IMG/VR virus record: IMGVR_UViG_3300021062_000018
Span: 1 to 54,338 of that record
From: a virus
DNA length: 54,338 nucleotides
Strand: one strand, 5' to 3'
The first letter of the stretch is position 1. Each line of letters starts with the position of its first letter. The position numbers and the translations under genes were made by a program. Under the pieces are notes generated by a model that was given only the letters and a program-made list of their open reading frames with translations, ran no database searches and was not told where the DNA came from. Shown here piece after piece: positions 17,210 through 24,288 of the stretch.

Positions 17210-18574
17210 TCAGATCAGGTCGCTCTTCGCCCCGTTGCACCTTCGGCACAGGAGCTGCACGTTCTTCTCGTCGTTACTCCCGCCGCGGGCGTGCGGGATG
17301 ATGTGGTCGTACTCAAGGTAGTCGGTCGCCCCGCACTCGGCGCACTTGCCGCCGTACGTCTGCCAGACGCGTTGCCGCACGTGCCGCGGGATGTGCCGCG
17401 ACGGGCTCCCCTCGACCGCCTGCGTGATCGTCTGATTCGCCCGGCCGATCGCGACCTGGTAGATGAGCGGGCCCCGCTCCGGCTGGGTCTCGAAGTAGTA
17501 GCACCCCGCCCCCTTGGCCGCCGTCTGCACTTCCGCCACCCCGTGCCCGAGCAGCAGGTTCGCGACCCGCCGGTGCCCGAGGTCGACGCTCAGCAGCGGC
17601 GACACGAAGAGCAGGCGGTCGTCCGTGACGGCGAGGTGCCCGTCGAACTGCTCCTCCCGGTGCTCGCCCCGGCGGACGCGGACCCGCGTGTAGTAGCCGC
17701 GGCCCTGGTAGTGGACGATCTCCCCGCCCCGCAGCTGCAGCCCGCCGGCATCGACGGAGGGAAGCCGGCCTCGGCGGATCGCCGCCAGCTCGTTTACCTC
17801 GCGGATCTGGTTCTCGACGTAGGCCCGGTGTCCGCCGTAGATGCCGAACGTGTCCATGAGCCACCGCAGCCCATCGGCCTCCTGATCGGTTACCTCCCCG
17901 TCCGCCTTCGCGCCGGCGAGCGCCGCCTCGACCACCCGCCCCGCCTGTGGCGCGACAGCCGCCTGCACCTCGGCCTCGGTCATCCCGAGCGCGGCCGCCG
18001 TCGTCACCATCCGCTGCCAGTCGGTCGACGTGAACTGGCCCCGGCGGATCGCCGCCTCCATTGCCGACCGGAGCAGCTGCCCGCCCTCGTCTGCGAATGA
18101 CTGGCGGACCAGGTCGCGGACCGGGACGCCGATGCCCGCCGCGAGCTGCTCGAGCTCCGCCTTCTCGGCCGGAGAGACTTCCCCGTCCGCGACCGCCGCC
18201 CGCAGCGCCTCGCCGAACAGCCTGCCCCCGGTCTCGAGTTCGAGCCGGGACCGCCGCTCGTTAGACATCCCGAGCAGCTGGGCGATGAGGTTGAGCGACT
18301 GCCGCTCCTTCGCGTCGATCGACCCGCTCTGCCACGCCTTCGCCAGCGCGTTCAGGTAGACCCGGCCCGCAACGTCGCGGCGGTCCTGGTCCTCGACGCC
18401 GAGCTGGATGCAGCTCGCCTCGAAGTTGAACGCCCGCTTGTAAGCGGCGATGTGCTTCCACATCTCCACCGCCTGCGTCGCGATCCGCAGCTCGCGATTC
18501 GGGTCGAAGATCAGGTTGCTCGTCTCGAACAGGCGATTACCTGCCGCCCTCAGCCAGTTCACCACGCCCGCCAT
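17210..18574 (-). CDS. HNH endonuclease with TerB-like helical repeats
   Basis: The 454-residue protein ends in an HNH nuclease: C-A-E-C near 418, LEYDHIIPHARGG near 428, and LLCRRCNGAK at the end, with the D-H, N and zinc cysteines present. Before it are two repeats of a TerB-like helical domain (ALRAAVADGEVSPAEKAELEQLA and AALAGAKADGEVTDQEADGLRWL) and a beta domain (GEIVHYQGRGYYTRVRVRRG) that may be a short PH/SH3-like fold. The strong ribosome site GGAAGGGG precedes the ATG. It lies on the opposite strand from the nearby intron. A role in DNA modification-sensitive restriction or superinfection exclusion is possible but unproven. Confidence 0.82.
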   Translation of the reverse strand: MAGVVNWLRAAGNRLFETSNLIFDPNRELRIATQAVEMWKHIAAYKRAFNFEASCIQLGVEDQDRRDVAGRVYLNALAKAWQSGSIDAKERQSLNLIAQLLGMSNERRSRLELETGGRLFGEALRAAVADGEVSPAEKAELEQLAAGIGVPVRDLVRQSFADEGGQLLRSAMEAAIRRGQFTSTDWQRMVTTAAALGMTEAEVQAAVAPQAGRVVEAALAGAKADGEVTDQEADGLRWLMDTFGIYGGHRAYVENQIREVNELAAIRRGRLPSVDAGGLQLRGGEIVHYQGRGYYTRVRVRRGEHREEQFDGHLAVTDDRLLFVSPLLSVDLGHRRVANLLLGHGVAEVQTAAKGAGCYYFETQPERGPLIYQVAIGRANQTITQAVEGSPSRHIPRHVRQRVWQTYGGKCAECGATDYLEYDHIIPHARGGSNDEKNVQLLCRRCNGAKSDLI

Positions 18575-18608
18575 CTCGCACCCCTTCCGTAGGATCCGTG
18601 CTCCCGCG

Positions 18609-19247
18609 TCACTTCCGCCCGCGCGACGGCGAGGACCGCTGGTGCGGCTGGACGTAGGTCCCGTCCTTCCGGGTGTACCCGCGGACCGAGACGCCCCCGC
18701 CCGACGAGCCCGAACCAGCCGACGACTCCGCCGCGGCCGGCTGCTCCGGCTTCGCCTGCGCGACGGTCTCGCGTTTCGCCCGCTCGCGTGCGGCGGTCGC
18801 GATCGTGACGGTGTACCGGTAGTAGTTCGTCGCCCGTACGACGCGGGGGCTTGCGGCGACGGCCGCCTCGAGGTTCCGGTTGTACCGCGACCGCCACACT
18901 TGCAGTGAGCCCGCAGCCTGGGTGCGCTGCTGCTCCGTCGTCGCGTCGCTCACGGCCCGCGTCCGGTTTACGACCTCCCGCAGGTCCGCCTGCGCCTCCG
19001 GTGTCGCGATGTACTCTTGGGCCGCCTGGCGTTTCGCCGCATTCAGTGCAGCCAGCGCCTCGGCCTCGATCCGCTCGGCGTCCGCGAGCGTCAGGGGCAC
19101 CTCGGCCGGTGCCGTCGCCGGTCGCGTTGCCGGCGCGGACGTCGGCCTTGCCACGGCAGGCGGCCGCACCGGGGGCGGTGCTCCCTGCCCGTAAGCCGCT
19201 GCAGGCCCGATCGTCAGCGCCGCCAGTAGGATCACCACGCGATTCAT
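18609..19247 (-). CDS. Exported protein with RGYTRKDGTYV C-terminal motif
   Basis: The 212-residue product starts with a signal peptide (NRVVILLAALTIGPAAAYGQ) followed by a Pro/Ala/Thr-rich linker and a helical region (AEALAALNAAKRQAAQEYIA). Its C-terminus carries VRGYTRKDGTYVQPHQRSSP, a short motif that recurs at the ends of many bacterial envelope proteins and probably binds a surface or processing partner. The start ATG at 19247 has a GGAAGGGG ribosome site; the frame extends a little further without one. It is transcribed with the two other minus-strand cargo genes. Role unknown. Confidence 0.7.
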   Translation of the reverse strand: MNRVVILLAALTIGPAAAYGQGAPPPVRPPAVARPTSAPATRPATAPAEVPLTLADAERIEAEALAALNAAKRQAAQEYIATPEAQADLREVVNRTRAVSDATTEQQRTQAAGSLQVWRSRYNRNLEAAVAASPRVVRATNYYRYTVTIATAARERAKRETVAQAKPEQPAAAESSAGSGSSGGGVSVRGYTRKDGTYVQPHQRSSPSRGRK

Positions 19248-19443
19248 ACCGTCCCCTTCCCGCGCCGACTTCACCCGGTTCTCCGGTCACCGCCCGTCGA
19301 ACCGGCGATGAACCGTCACGGCAGGTGCGCCGGCCGCACCCCTGCTGCCGGTCAGACACCATTCCACCACCGAAGCTACCGCGCGCCGGCCGGTGACTCC
19401 AGCACGACGCGGGACCGCCGCGCCTGCGGTACACTCCCGCGCG

Positions 19444-20028
19444 ATGCCTGCGGTGGACCGCTTCAAGCTTCTGCACGGCCCCTACCGCCCGCCCAAGACG
19501 CGCCGGGACGCCAAGCTGTTCTGCGAGGTCCGCGGGACCGTCACGGTCGGCGGGTACCACGACGGCCCGATCCCGTGGCCGCGGGTGAAAAAGGGCGGCC
19601 GCCCGTGCTTGATCCTCTGCGGCGACCTGGTGCGGGCGGTGCGGTCGGAGTCCAGGCTGGCGGTCGCGCACCACTTCGGGGTCGCGGAGGAAACGGTCTG
19701 GACGTGGCGGAAGGCGCTGGGCCTGCCGCAGTACACGGAAGGGACGCGGAAGCTCCGCAGCCGCGTTGCCAAGGGTTGGGCCGACTCCCCCAACCTCAAC
19801 CACGGCAACCCGATCGAGCACACCGGCGAGCGGCGGGCGAAGGTCGCGGCCGCGTGGCGGCGGAAGGGCCACGGCCCCGCCGGCCCCGGCGCCCGGCTCT
19901 GGGCGGCCGAGGAGGATGCGCTGCTGGGGACGATGCCGGCGAAGGCGCTGGCGGCCCGGCTCGGCCGCACGGTCCAAGCGGTACACGTCCGGCGGTCCAA
20001 GCTCGGCATCCCGCCGTACCGCGGCTGA
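19444..20028 (+). CDS. HTH DNA-binding protein of a planctomycete-type family
   Basis: The 194-residue protein contains FKLLHGPYRPPKTRRDAKLF and CEVRGTVTVGGYHDGPIPWP near the N-terminus, then a helix-turn-helix (VAHHFGVAEETVWTWRKALG) and a C-terminal Myb/SANT-like segment (LWAAEEDALLGTMPAKALAARLG followed by AVHVRRSKLG). I associate this arrangement with a family abundant in Gemmata-like planctomycetes, which is one of the reasons for the host inference. It stands alone on the plus strand between minus-strand genes. Its job may be transcriptional regulation of the cargo region. Confidence 0.72.
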   Translation: MPAVDRFKLLHGPYRPPKTRRDAKLFCEVRGTVTVGGYHDGPIPWPRVKKGGRPCLILCGDLVRAVRSESRLAVAHHFGVAEETVWTWRKALGLPQYTEGTRKLRSRVAKGWADSPNLNHGNPIEHTGERRAKVAAAWRRKGHGPAGPGARLWAAEEDALLGTMPAKALAARLGRTVQAVHVRRSKLGIPPYRG

Positions 20029-20031
20029 CCG

Positions 20032-20319
20032 TTACTCCCACAGTTCCACCCCCACCATCCGGGCCAGCTCCACGCCCACCATCCGCGCCAGCTCCACCGC
20101 GCACGCCCGCTCCGCCGCCTCGAGCCCGTCCGCCTCTATGACCACCTTCGCCACCCACTGAGCCCCTGACGGCAGCTCGACGGCCTGGCACTCGACGGAC
20201 GCCGGGACGGTGCCGCGGAGGCTGGCGCCGAGCCGGAAGTACGCGACCCGGTAGCCGAGCGACCGGAGGTGGCGGAGGACCGCGCGGGCGGTGTAGTCGT
20301 CGGGCTCCGTCGCGCTCAC
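20032..20319 (-). CDS. Hypothetical small protein with C-terminal tandem repeat
   Basis: The 95-residue product is not recognised. The GTG start overlaps the preceding gene's stop by four bases. Two tandem 24-base copies (20051-20074 and 20075-20098, differing at few positions) encode a repeated ELARMVGV unit at the C-terminus, a recent in-frame duplication. Its N-terminal part (YTARAVLRHLRSLGYRVAYFRL) is an alpha/beta segment. It is likely co-expressed with the gene upstream. Function unknown. Confidence 0.62.
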   Translation of the reverse strand: MSATEPDDYTARAVLRHLRSLGYRVAYFRLGASLRGTVPASVECQAVELPSGAQWVAKVVIEADGLEAAERACAVELARMVGVELARMVGVELWE

Positions 20320-20543
20320 CTACCCATCTCCGCCAGCCGCTGCTCCGCCAGTGCCTTCGCCTCCGCCTCGGTCGGTCGCATCTCGTGCACGCCGACGATC
20401 TGCCCGCCCCGCCTGAGCGTGCTCCGCCAGTGCGGGGCGTTCGGCATGATCTGCAGGACCTCGGCCTCGACGTCGCCGGCGGTGCCGATCCAGCGGGCGG
20501 TCCAGTTCGGGCGTTCCGGGTGGTGCGTCCAGTCGAAGGGCAT
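20316..20543 (-). CDS. Hypothetical small protein
   Basis: The 75-residue frame starts MPFDWTHHPERPNWTARWIG and ends with a charged helix (TEAEAKALAEQRLAEMGR). The internal segment VEAEVLQIMPNAPHWRSTLR is a short alternating strand. No known domain is recognised. The chosen ATG at 20543 avoids an arginine-rich N-terminal stretch in a longer frame reaching 20579. It is the first gene of a two-gene minus-strand unit reading away from the 20.6-20.9 kb regulatory region. Confidence 0.62.
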   Translation of the reverse strand: MPFDWTHHPERPNWTARWIGTAGDVEAEVLQIMPNAPHWRSTLRRGGQIVGVHEMRPTEAEAKALAEQRLAEMGR

Positions 20544-20677
20544 GGGGCGGGAGTGTATCGGGCGGCGCGTTGCCGTCACGCCCGCGGTCGGTCGTGCGGG
20601 TGGGGGTCTAGGGGCCTGTTAATGTTTGTGCGGGGCTGCAGGGGTGAGGCACCGCTCATTCTGCACCACTCGTGCAC

Positions 20678-20729
20678 CCACGGTGGATAACTTCGGGCCT
20701 TCAGCGGCCGCTGAACGATGCCACGGTGG
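20678..20729. promoter_or_regulatory. Palindromic operator-like cluster
   Basis: The 318-base gap between the divergent genes at 20543 and 20862 holds a compact cluster: CCACGGTGG at 20678-20686 and again at 20721-20729, both nine-base palindromes, flank a perfect 16-base palindrome TTCAGCGGCCGCTGAA at 20700-20715. Two identical sites on either side of a larger palindrome, placed in a divergent intergenic region, look like repressor binding sites. A weak promoter-like TTGAGT (around 20748) with a TGTAGT 15 bases on lies just downstream. No cognate regulator can be named. Confidence 0.6.
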
Positions 20730-20861
20730 AGACGCCGGAATTCGTTTTGAGTTCGGCCGATGTTCGGTGTAGTGTTCGGATGTCCGGCCGCCACAGAGGG
20801 CGACCGGGTCACGCCCAGGGATAGGGCTCCCCGCACAACCCGCGTCACGAAAGGACCGCCC

Positions 20862-21311
20862 ATGCGTTCCCCGCTCTCGGTGCGCCCGTCAGTCCCCGCA
20901 AAGCCCTGCTGCCCGTCCTGCCGGCGCCCGCTCGGCGGCCGGCCCCGGCTCGCCCGCCCCGTCCCCGTGCTCACGCTCGAGCAGCTCCGCGACGTCGCCG
21001 CCGGCAGCGGCCGCGTCGTCGAGACCGGGGCGGCCGTCGTCGACGTCGGCGACAACCACCAGGTCCGGGCGACGGTGACCATCGCCGTGCGGTTCGGCCC
21101 CGAGGTCGAGCGGTTCGTCGGCGAGGCGGTGCTCGACGAGGACTTCCAGCGGACGGACGTCTGGCACGACGACCCGGTCGGCGCGCTGTGCGGTGTCGCC
21201 GAGGCCCGGGCGATCCGGGCGGCGTTCCCCGGCCGGCTGCGGGGGACGGTGACCGTGTGGGAGGTCGGGGAGGCCGAGCCAGTCGCGTCGCGCGGCGGGA
21301 GGGCGGCGTGA
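20862..21311 (+). CDS. RecT C-terminal-like small paralogue 1, with CxxC
   Basis: The 149-residue protein has a CCPSCRRP zinc-like knuckle near residue 16. Its core (VRATVTIAVRFGPEVERFVG then DVWHDDPVGALCGVAEARAIRAAFPG) aligns by eye with the C-terminal half of the Bet-type protein encoded at 22489 (WYDRSPETMLAKCCEAKLLRGLFPD). It lacks the N-terminal region of that protein. The start is supported by AAGGA seven bases upstream. It begins the recombination operon and its stop overlaps the next start (GTGA). Possible modulator of the annealase; function unknown. Confidence 0.72.
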   Translation: MRSPLSVRPSVPAKPCCPSCRRPLGGRPRLARPVPVLTLEQLRDVAAGSGRVVETGAAVVDVGDNHQVRATVTIAVRFGPEVERFVGEAVLDEDFQRTDVWHDDPVGALCGVAEARAIRAAFPGRLRGTVTVWEVGEAEPVASRGGRAA

Positions 21312-21667
21312 GCGCCGTCGCGCTGCTCCGGGAGCTGCGGGCGGTCGTGCCGCCGGAGTGGCGGGAGCGGATCGACGCCGCGCTGCCGCCGCCGCGGAGC
21401 TTCGCCGCGTTCGCCGCTACGCACCCGGTCGACTGGCGGCTCAACAACTGCGACCTCGGCCGCTGCTTCGGCGTCGGCCGGATGGTCGTCGGGGCCGCCC
21501 GCCGGTCCCTTCGGGCGCCGGCCCCGACGTGGCCGCAGCGGCGGACGAAGGCGGCCGAGCGGCTCGAGGCGATCGACCGCCAGCGGGTGCTGGCGATGTT
21601 CTGGAAGACCGAACGGAAGCCAACAGGGAGAAGTGATGCTGCGTCCCTACCGAGTCGTGACGATTGA
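21308..21667 (+). CDS. Hypothetical protein in recombination operon
   Basis: The 119-residue protein begins at a GTG overlapping the preceding stop. It is helical and basic (LLRELRAVVPPEWRERIDAA and RRTKAAERLEAIDRQRVLAM), with a loop containing LNNCDLGRCFG. It could bind DNA or a partner, but no family is recognised. Its last 32 bases overlap the following gene in another frame, so the C-terminal dozen residues are compositionally different from the rest. Confidence 0.66.
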   Translation: MSAVALLRELRAVVPPEWRERIDAALPPPRSFAAFAATHPVDWRLNNCDLGRCFGVGRMVVGAARRSLRAPAPTWPQRRTKAAERLEAIDRQRVLAMFWKTERKPTGRSDAASLPSRDD

Positions 21668-22067
21668 GAAGCTCCGCGAGATGGCCCGCGCCCGCGGCGA
21701 CACGTTCAAGCTGTTCCCGCTGAAGTACACCGCGGACGGCCTGCAGCCCGGGAAGGTGCGGGCCTCCATGCGCATCGAGCGGACGAAGCCGAACGGCCAC
21801 ACGTTCTTCTGCTACGGGTCGGCATGGCTCGACGAGAGCCGCGCGGACACCGCGCTGTGGCGGGACGACCCGCTAGCGGCGATGGCCGAGTGCGCCGAGG
21901 CCGACGCGTACCGGATGGCCTGTCCGGACTTCCTCGCGGCGATCTACAGCCAGAACGAGCCGGCCGAGGATTTCGAACGGATGGAGGAGGCGTGGGCGCT
22001 GCAGTTCGGCGTGCTGGCCGTGATCGACAGGCCGGCCGACCGCCCGACGCCGAAGTACCTGAACTGA
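21636..22067 (+). CDS. RecT C-terminal-like small paralogue 2
   Basis: The 143-residue product starts MLRPYRVVTIEKLREMARAR. The middle and C-terminal portion (VRASMRIERTKPNGHTFFCY, then ALWRDDPLAAMAECAEADAYRMACPD) is similar by eye to paralogue 1 and to the C-terminal half of the Bet-like protein downstream, including a tryptophan, a D-P, a helix of E-A repeats and an Arg before a Cys-Pro. The ribosome site AGGGAG lies five bases upstream of the ATG. Same operon as the annealase. Role unknown. Confidence 0.72.
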   Translation: MLRPYRVVTIEKLREMARARGDTFKLFPLKYTADGLQPGKVRASMRIERTKPNGHTFFCYGSAWLDESRADTALWRDDPLAAMAECAEADAYRMACPDFLAAIYSQNEPAEDFERMEEAWALQFGVLAVIDRPADRPTPKYLN

Positions 22068-22071
22068 CGCC

Positions 22072-22476
22072 GTGCCGGACACCGCCCCCGTCACCCTGGC
22101 GACGCTCCGCGCCCTCGCCGAGGCGACCGGCGAGTTCGCCGGCGTCACGTTCTTCGAGGTCGACCCGGACGACTGGCCGGCCGGTGCGGTGTACCGGGAG
22201 GTCGCCGTCGCGTGGCGGCGGGCCGGCGCCCACGGCCGGGCCGTCGCGTTCCCCGGGACCGCGGCGGACGACGAGCTGCCGTGGACCGCGGGCGTCATGG
22301 ACGGCCACCGCCTGCTGAAGGAGTGGGCTGAGGCCCGGGCCCTCCGGAAAGCGTTCCCGGAGTGCCGGGGCCCGCTGCTCGAGGGCGAGCCGGAGCGGGT
22401 CGTTCGGGCGTGCCCGCCCGGGCCGATGCCGGTGCGCCGCCGGCGCGGCGTGTTCGTGGATCCGAACGAGCTGTAA
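22072..22476 (+). CDS. RecT C-terminal-like small paralogue 3
   Basis: The 134-residue protein starts at GTG four bases after the previous stop. It shares the layout of its neighbours: an N-terminal helix (TLATLRALAEATGEFAGV), a strand pair (YREVAVAWRRAGAHGRAVAF), and a C-terminal helix (LLKEWAEARALRKAFPECRG) matching the annealase motif. The acidic and W/DP positions are partly changed, so it is the most diverged of the three. A basic tail (MPVRRRRGVFVDPNEL) ends the protein. Confidence 0.7.
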   Translation: MPDTAPVTLATLRALAEATGEFAGVTFFEVDPDDWPAGAVYREVAVAWRRAGAHGRAVAFPGTAADDELPWTAGVMDGHRLLKEWAEARALRKAFPECRGPLLEGEPERVVRACPPGPMPVRRRRGVFVDPNEL

Positions 22477-22488
22477 CCAGGAGAGAGA

Positions 22489-23466
22489 ATGTCCGCACCC
22501 ATCTTCGCATCGGTCGACGGCGCCCCGCTGCCCCTGCTCCCGCGTAACGCGCTCGGCGTGGAGCGGAAGCCGGACGGCGCGTCGGTCCTGTCCCTCGAGC
22601 AGGCCGCAGAGCGGTTCAAGCTGCCCGGCGACGTCCTTCGGAAGCTGTACCTGGCCAATCTGACCGAGCACGCCGAGGCCGGCGGCCGGCCGCTGAGCGA
22701 CGACCCCGACGAGGCCGAGCGGCTGCGGGAGCTGCACCGCAAGGCGTACCCGCAGCTGAAGCCGGTGGAGTTCGCCGGGCTCGTCGACTTCGCGCGGCGG
22801 CTCGGGCTCGACCCGTTCAAGAAGCACGTCTACCCGCAGATCCGGACCGTCAACGGGCGGGTCGGGTACGAGTGGCGGCTCCGGCTGAGCGGCATGAAGG
22901 TCGTGGTCCGGGCGACCGGCGACCACATCGAGGTCTGCGGCCCGCTCTACACCTACACGGAGGAGCGGTACCCGCTGCGGTGCACGATGACCGGCACCCG
23001 GACGAGCCGGTCGGGGCAGAAGTACACGCTGACGGTCAGCGCGGCGTGGGCCGAGCACGCGCGGCCGACCGAGTGGTACGACCGCTCGCCGGAGACGATG
23101 CTGGCCAAGTGCTGCGAGGCGAAGCTGCTCCGCGGGCTGTTCCCTGACGAGCTCGGCGACGTCTACGCGGAGGAGGAGGGGGCGACGCTCGACCTGCCGA
23201 CGGGCGGGGCGCTGCCGCCGGCGCAGGACACCGACCCGCAGCGGCGGAGGCCGTGGCCGAAGACCTCGATGGAGTTCCACCAGGCCCTGCACGACTGCCA
23301 ATTGAGGGAGGCGCCGAAGCGGAAGGCGCTGATCGTGCAGTTTCGCCAGGACCTCGGCGACCGGCTCGGCGACGAGGAGTTCTACCGGGCGGTGCTGGAG
23401 CGTGTGTACGCGGACCCGGCGAGGTACGGGGCGCGGCTGCCGGAGGCGGAGGCGGAGGCGGGGTGA
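22489..23466 (+). CDS. bet: Single-strand annealing protein, Bet/RecT family
   Basis: The 325-residue protein matches the Bet branch of the RecT superfamily. VDFARRLGLDPFKKHVYPQI (near residue 95) is the hallmark corresponding to lambda Bet's RYGLNPFLKEIYP. The C-terminal SPETMLAKCCEAKLLRGLFP with DVYAEEE is the second conserved segment. It anneals complementary single strands during recombination and repair of phage DNA. The ATG has a strong AGGAGAG ribosome site. The C-terminal 90 residues are an Arg-, Glu- and Ala-rich helical extension. No adjacent exonuclease is recognised, although a RecU-like nuclease lies at 31532. Confidence 0.92.
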   Translation: MSAPIFASVDGAPLPLLPRNALGVERKPDGASVLSLEQAAERFKLPGDVLRKLYLANLTEHAEAGGRPLSDDPDEAERLRELHRKAYPQLKPVEFAGLVDFARRLGLDPFKKHVYPQIRTVNGRVGYEWRLRLSGMKVVVRATGDHIEVCGPLYTYTEERYPLRCTMTGTRTSRSGQKYTLTVSAAWAEHARPTEWYDRSPETMLAKCCEAKLLRGLFPDELGDVYAEEEGATLDLPTGGALPPAQDTDPQRRRPWPKTSMEFHQALHDCQLREAPKRKALIVQFRQDLGDRLGDEEFYRAVLERVYADPARYGARLPEAEAEAG

Positions 23467-23534
23467 GGGGCGAGCAACTTTCAGTACCCGGGCACTCGCG
23501 GTGAATCCGGCAATGCTCCTAATTGCGGAACTGC

Positions 23535-23563
23535 AATACCGGTATTCATACCGTAAGCGGTAA
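23535..23563. terminator. Convergent-gene intergenic hairpins
   Basis: Two inverted repeats lie between the end of bet and the end of the minus-strand operon: a 12-base palindrome AATACCGGTATT at 23535-23546 and a hairpin TACCG-TAAG-CGGTA at 23550-23563. The approximately 100-base gap is less GC-rich than its surroundings. Their position between converging genes fits transcription termination for both strands, though no T run follows, so an operator is an alternative. Confidence 0.5.
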
Positions 23564-23568
23564 TCGAC

Positions 23569-24288
23569 TTAGGTCAACCCATAGCAGATTTTGCGGCACC
23601 CGGGTGTCATGGTGTTAGTAATGATGTGGCGATCCTCGGCGGTGAACTTGTGGAAGTGGTCCTTGTGAAAGATCGCGAGCACGAAGTTGGTTGCCTCCGC
23701 GCATTTCTCGACGGCGAGCGTGTGGAGTTCAAAGGTCGACCTGTCGTACCGTACTTCCGCCACAGCCCGACGGGTTTCGAGATCCGTTACCCGTCGCCCG
23801 TGCACGCCGGCGGAGAGCTCGTCGTACAGCGTCCGTAGCCGGTGCACCGCATCAAACTTTTTCTCTGCCTCGGCGATCAGCGGGTGCTCACCCGCGTACT
23901 CGAGCAGCTCGTCGACGCCGACGTACCACTTCCCGCGATCGTTCATACGCCGGAACTCGATGGGGTGGTCGGCGAAGTAAACGTGCCTCAGCACGTTCTC
24001 GACCACGCCGCGGATCAGCAGCTTCGTCGTCTTCCCGAAGCCGATCATCGCCTGTGGCAATACCTGAAGGGAGTCGGACGCGATTTCCTCGACGAACCAT
24101 TTGGCGTGCTCTGGCATCTTCGGGAGCCGGAACCGCCACAGGATCAAGCTATATGTCGCCCGGTGCATCCGCTTGGCGATTCCCGCGTCGTCGGCGGGGA
24201 ATCGCTCGGGCACGATCCCTCGCTCCGCCAGGTGCGTCATCACCCCCTGGAAGTCAGCGGCGACCGTTGGGATAGCACGCTTGGACAT
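23569..24288 (-). CDS. ParA-linked protein, HEPN-like helical, unknown function
   Basis: The 239-residue protein starts at ATG 24288, sharing one base with the ParA stop (TGATG), so the two are translationally coupled. It is all-helical with a motif RTLYDELSAGVHGRRV near residue 155 that resembles the R-x4-6-H region of HEPN-type helical proteins, and a C-terminal helix rich in His (FHKDHFHKFTAEDRH). It has no ParB-type HTH. It could be a partition accessory or the effector of an ATPase-controlled system. The HEPN resemblance is tentative. Confidence 0.7.
   Translation of the reverse strand: MSKRAIPTVAADFQGVMTHLAERGIVPERFPADDAGIAKRMHRATYSLILWRFRLPKMPEHAKWFVEEIASDSLQVLPQAMIGFGKTTKLLIRGVVENVLRHVYFADHPIEFRRMNDRGKWYVGVDELLEYAGEHPLIAEAEKKFDAVHRLRTLYDELSAGVHGRRVTDLETRRAVAEVRYDRSTFELHTLAVEKCAEATNFVLAIFHKDHFHKFTAEDRHIITNTMTPGCRKICYGLT

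Noticed and set aside
20760-20861. A longer start for the first recombination-operon gene
   Set aside because: The upstream in-frame extension is arginine/threonine-rich and lies over the operator region, while the ATG at 20862 has a good ribosome site.
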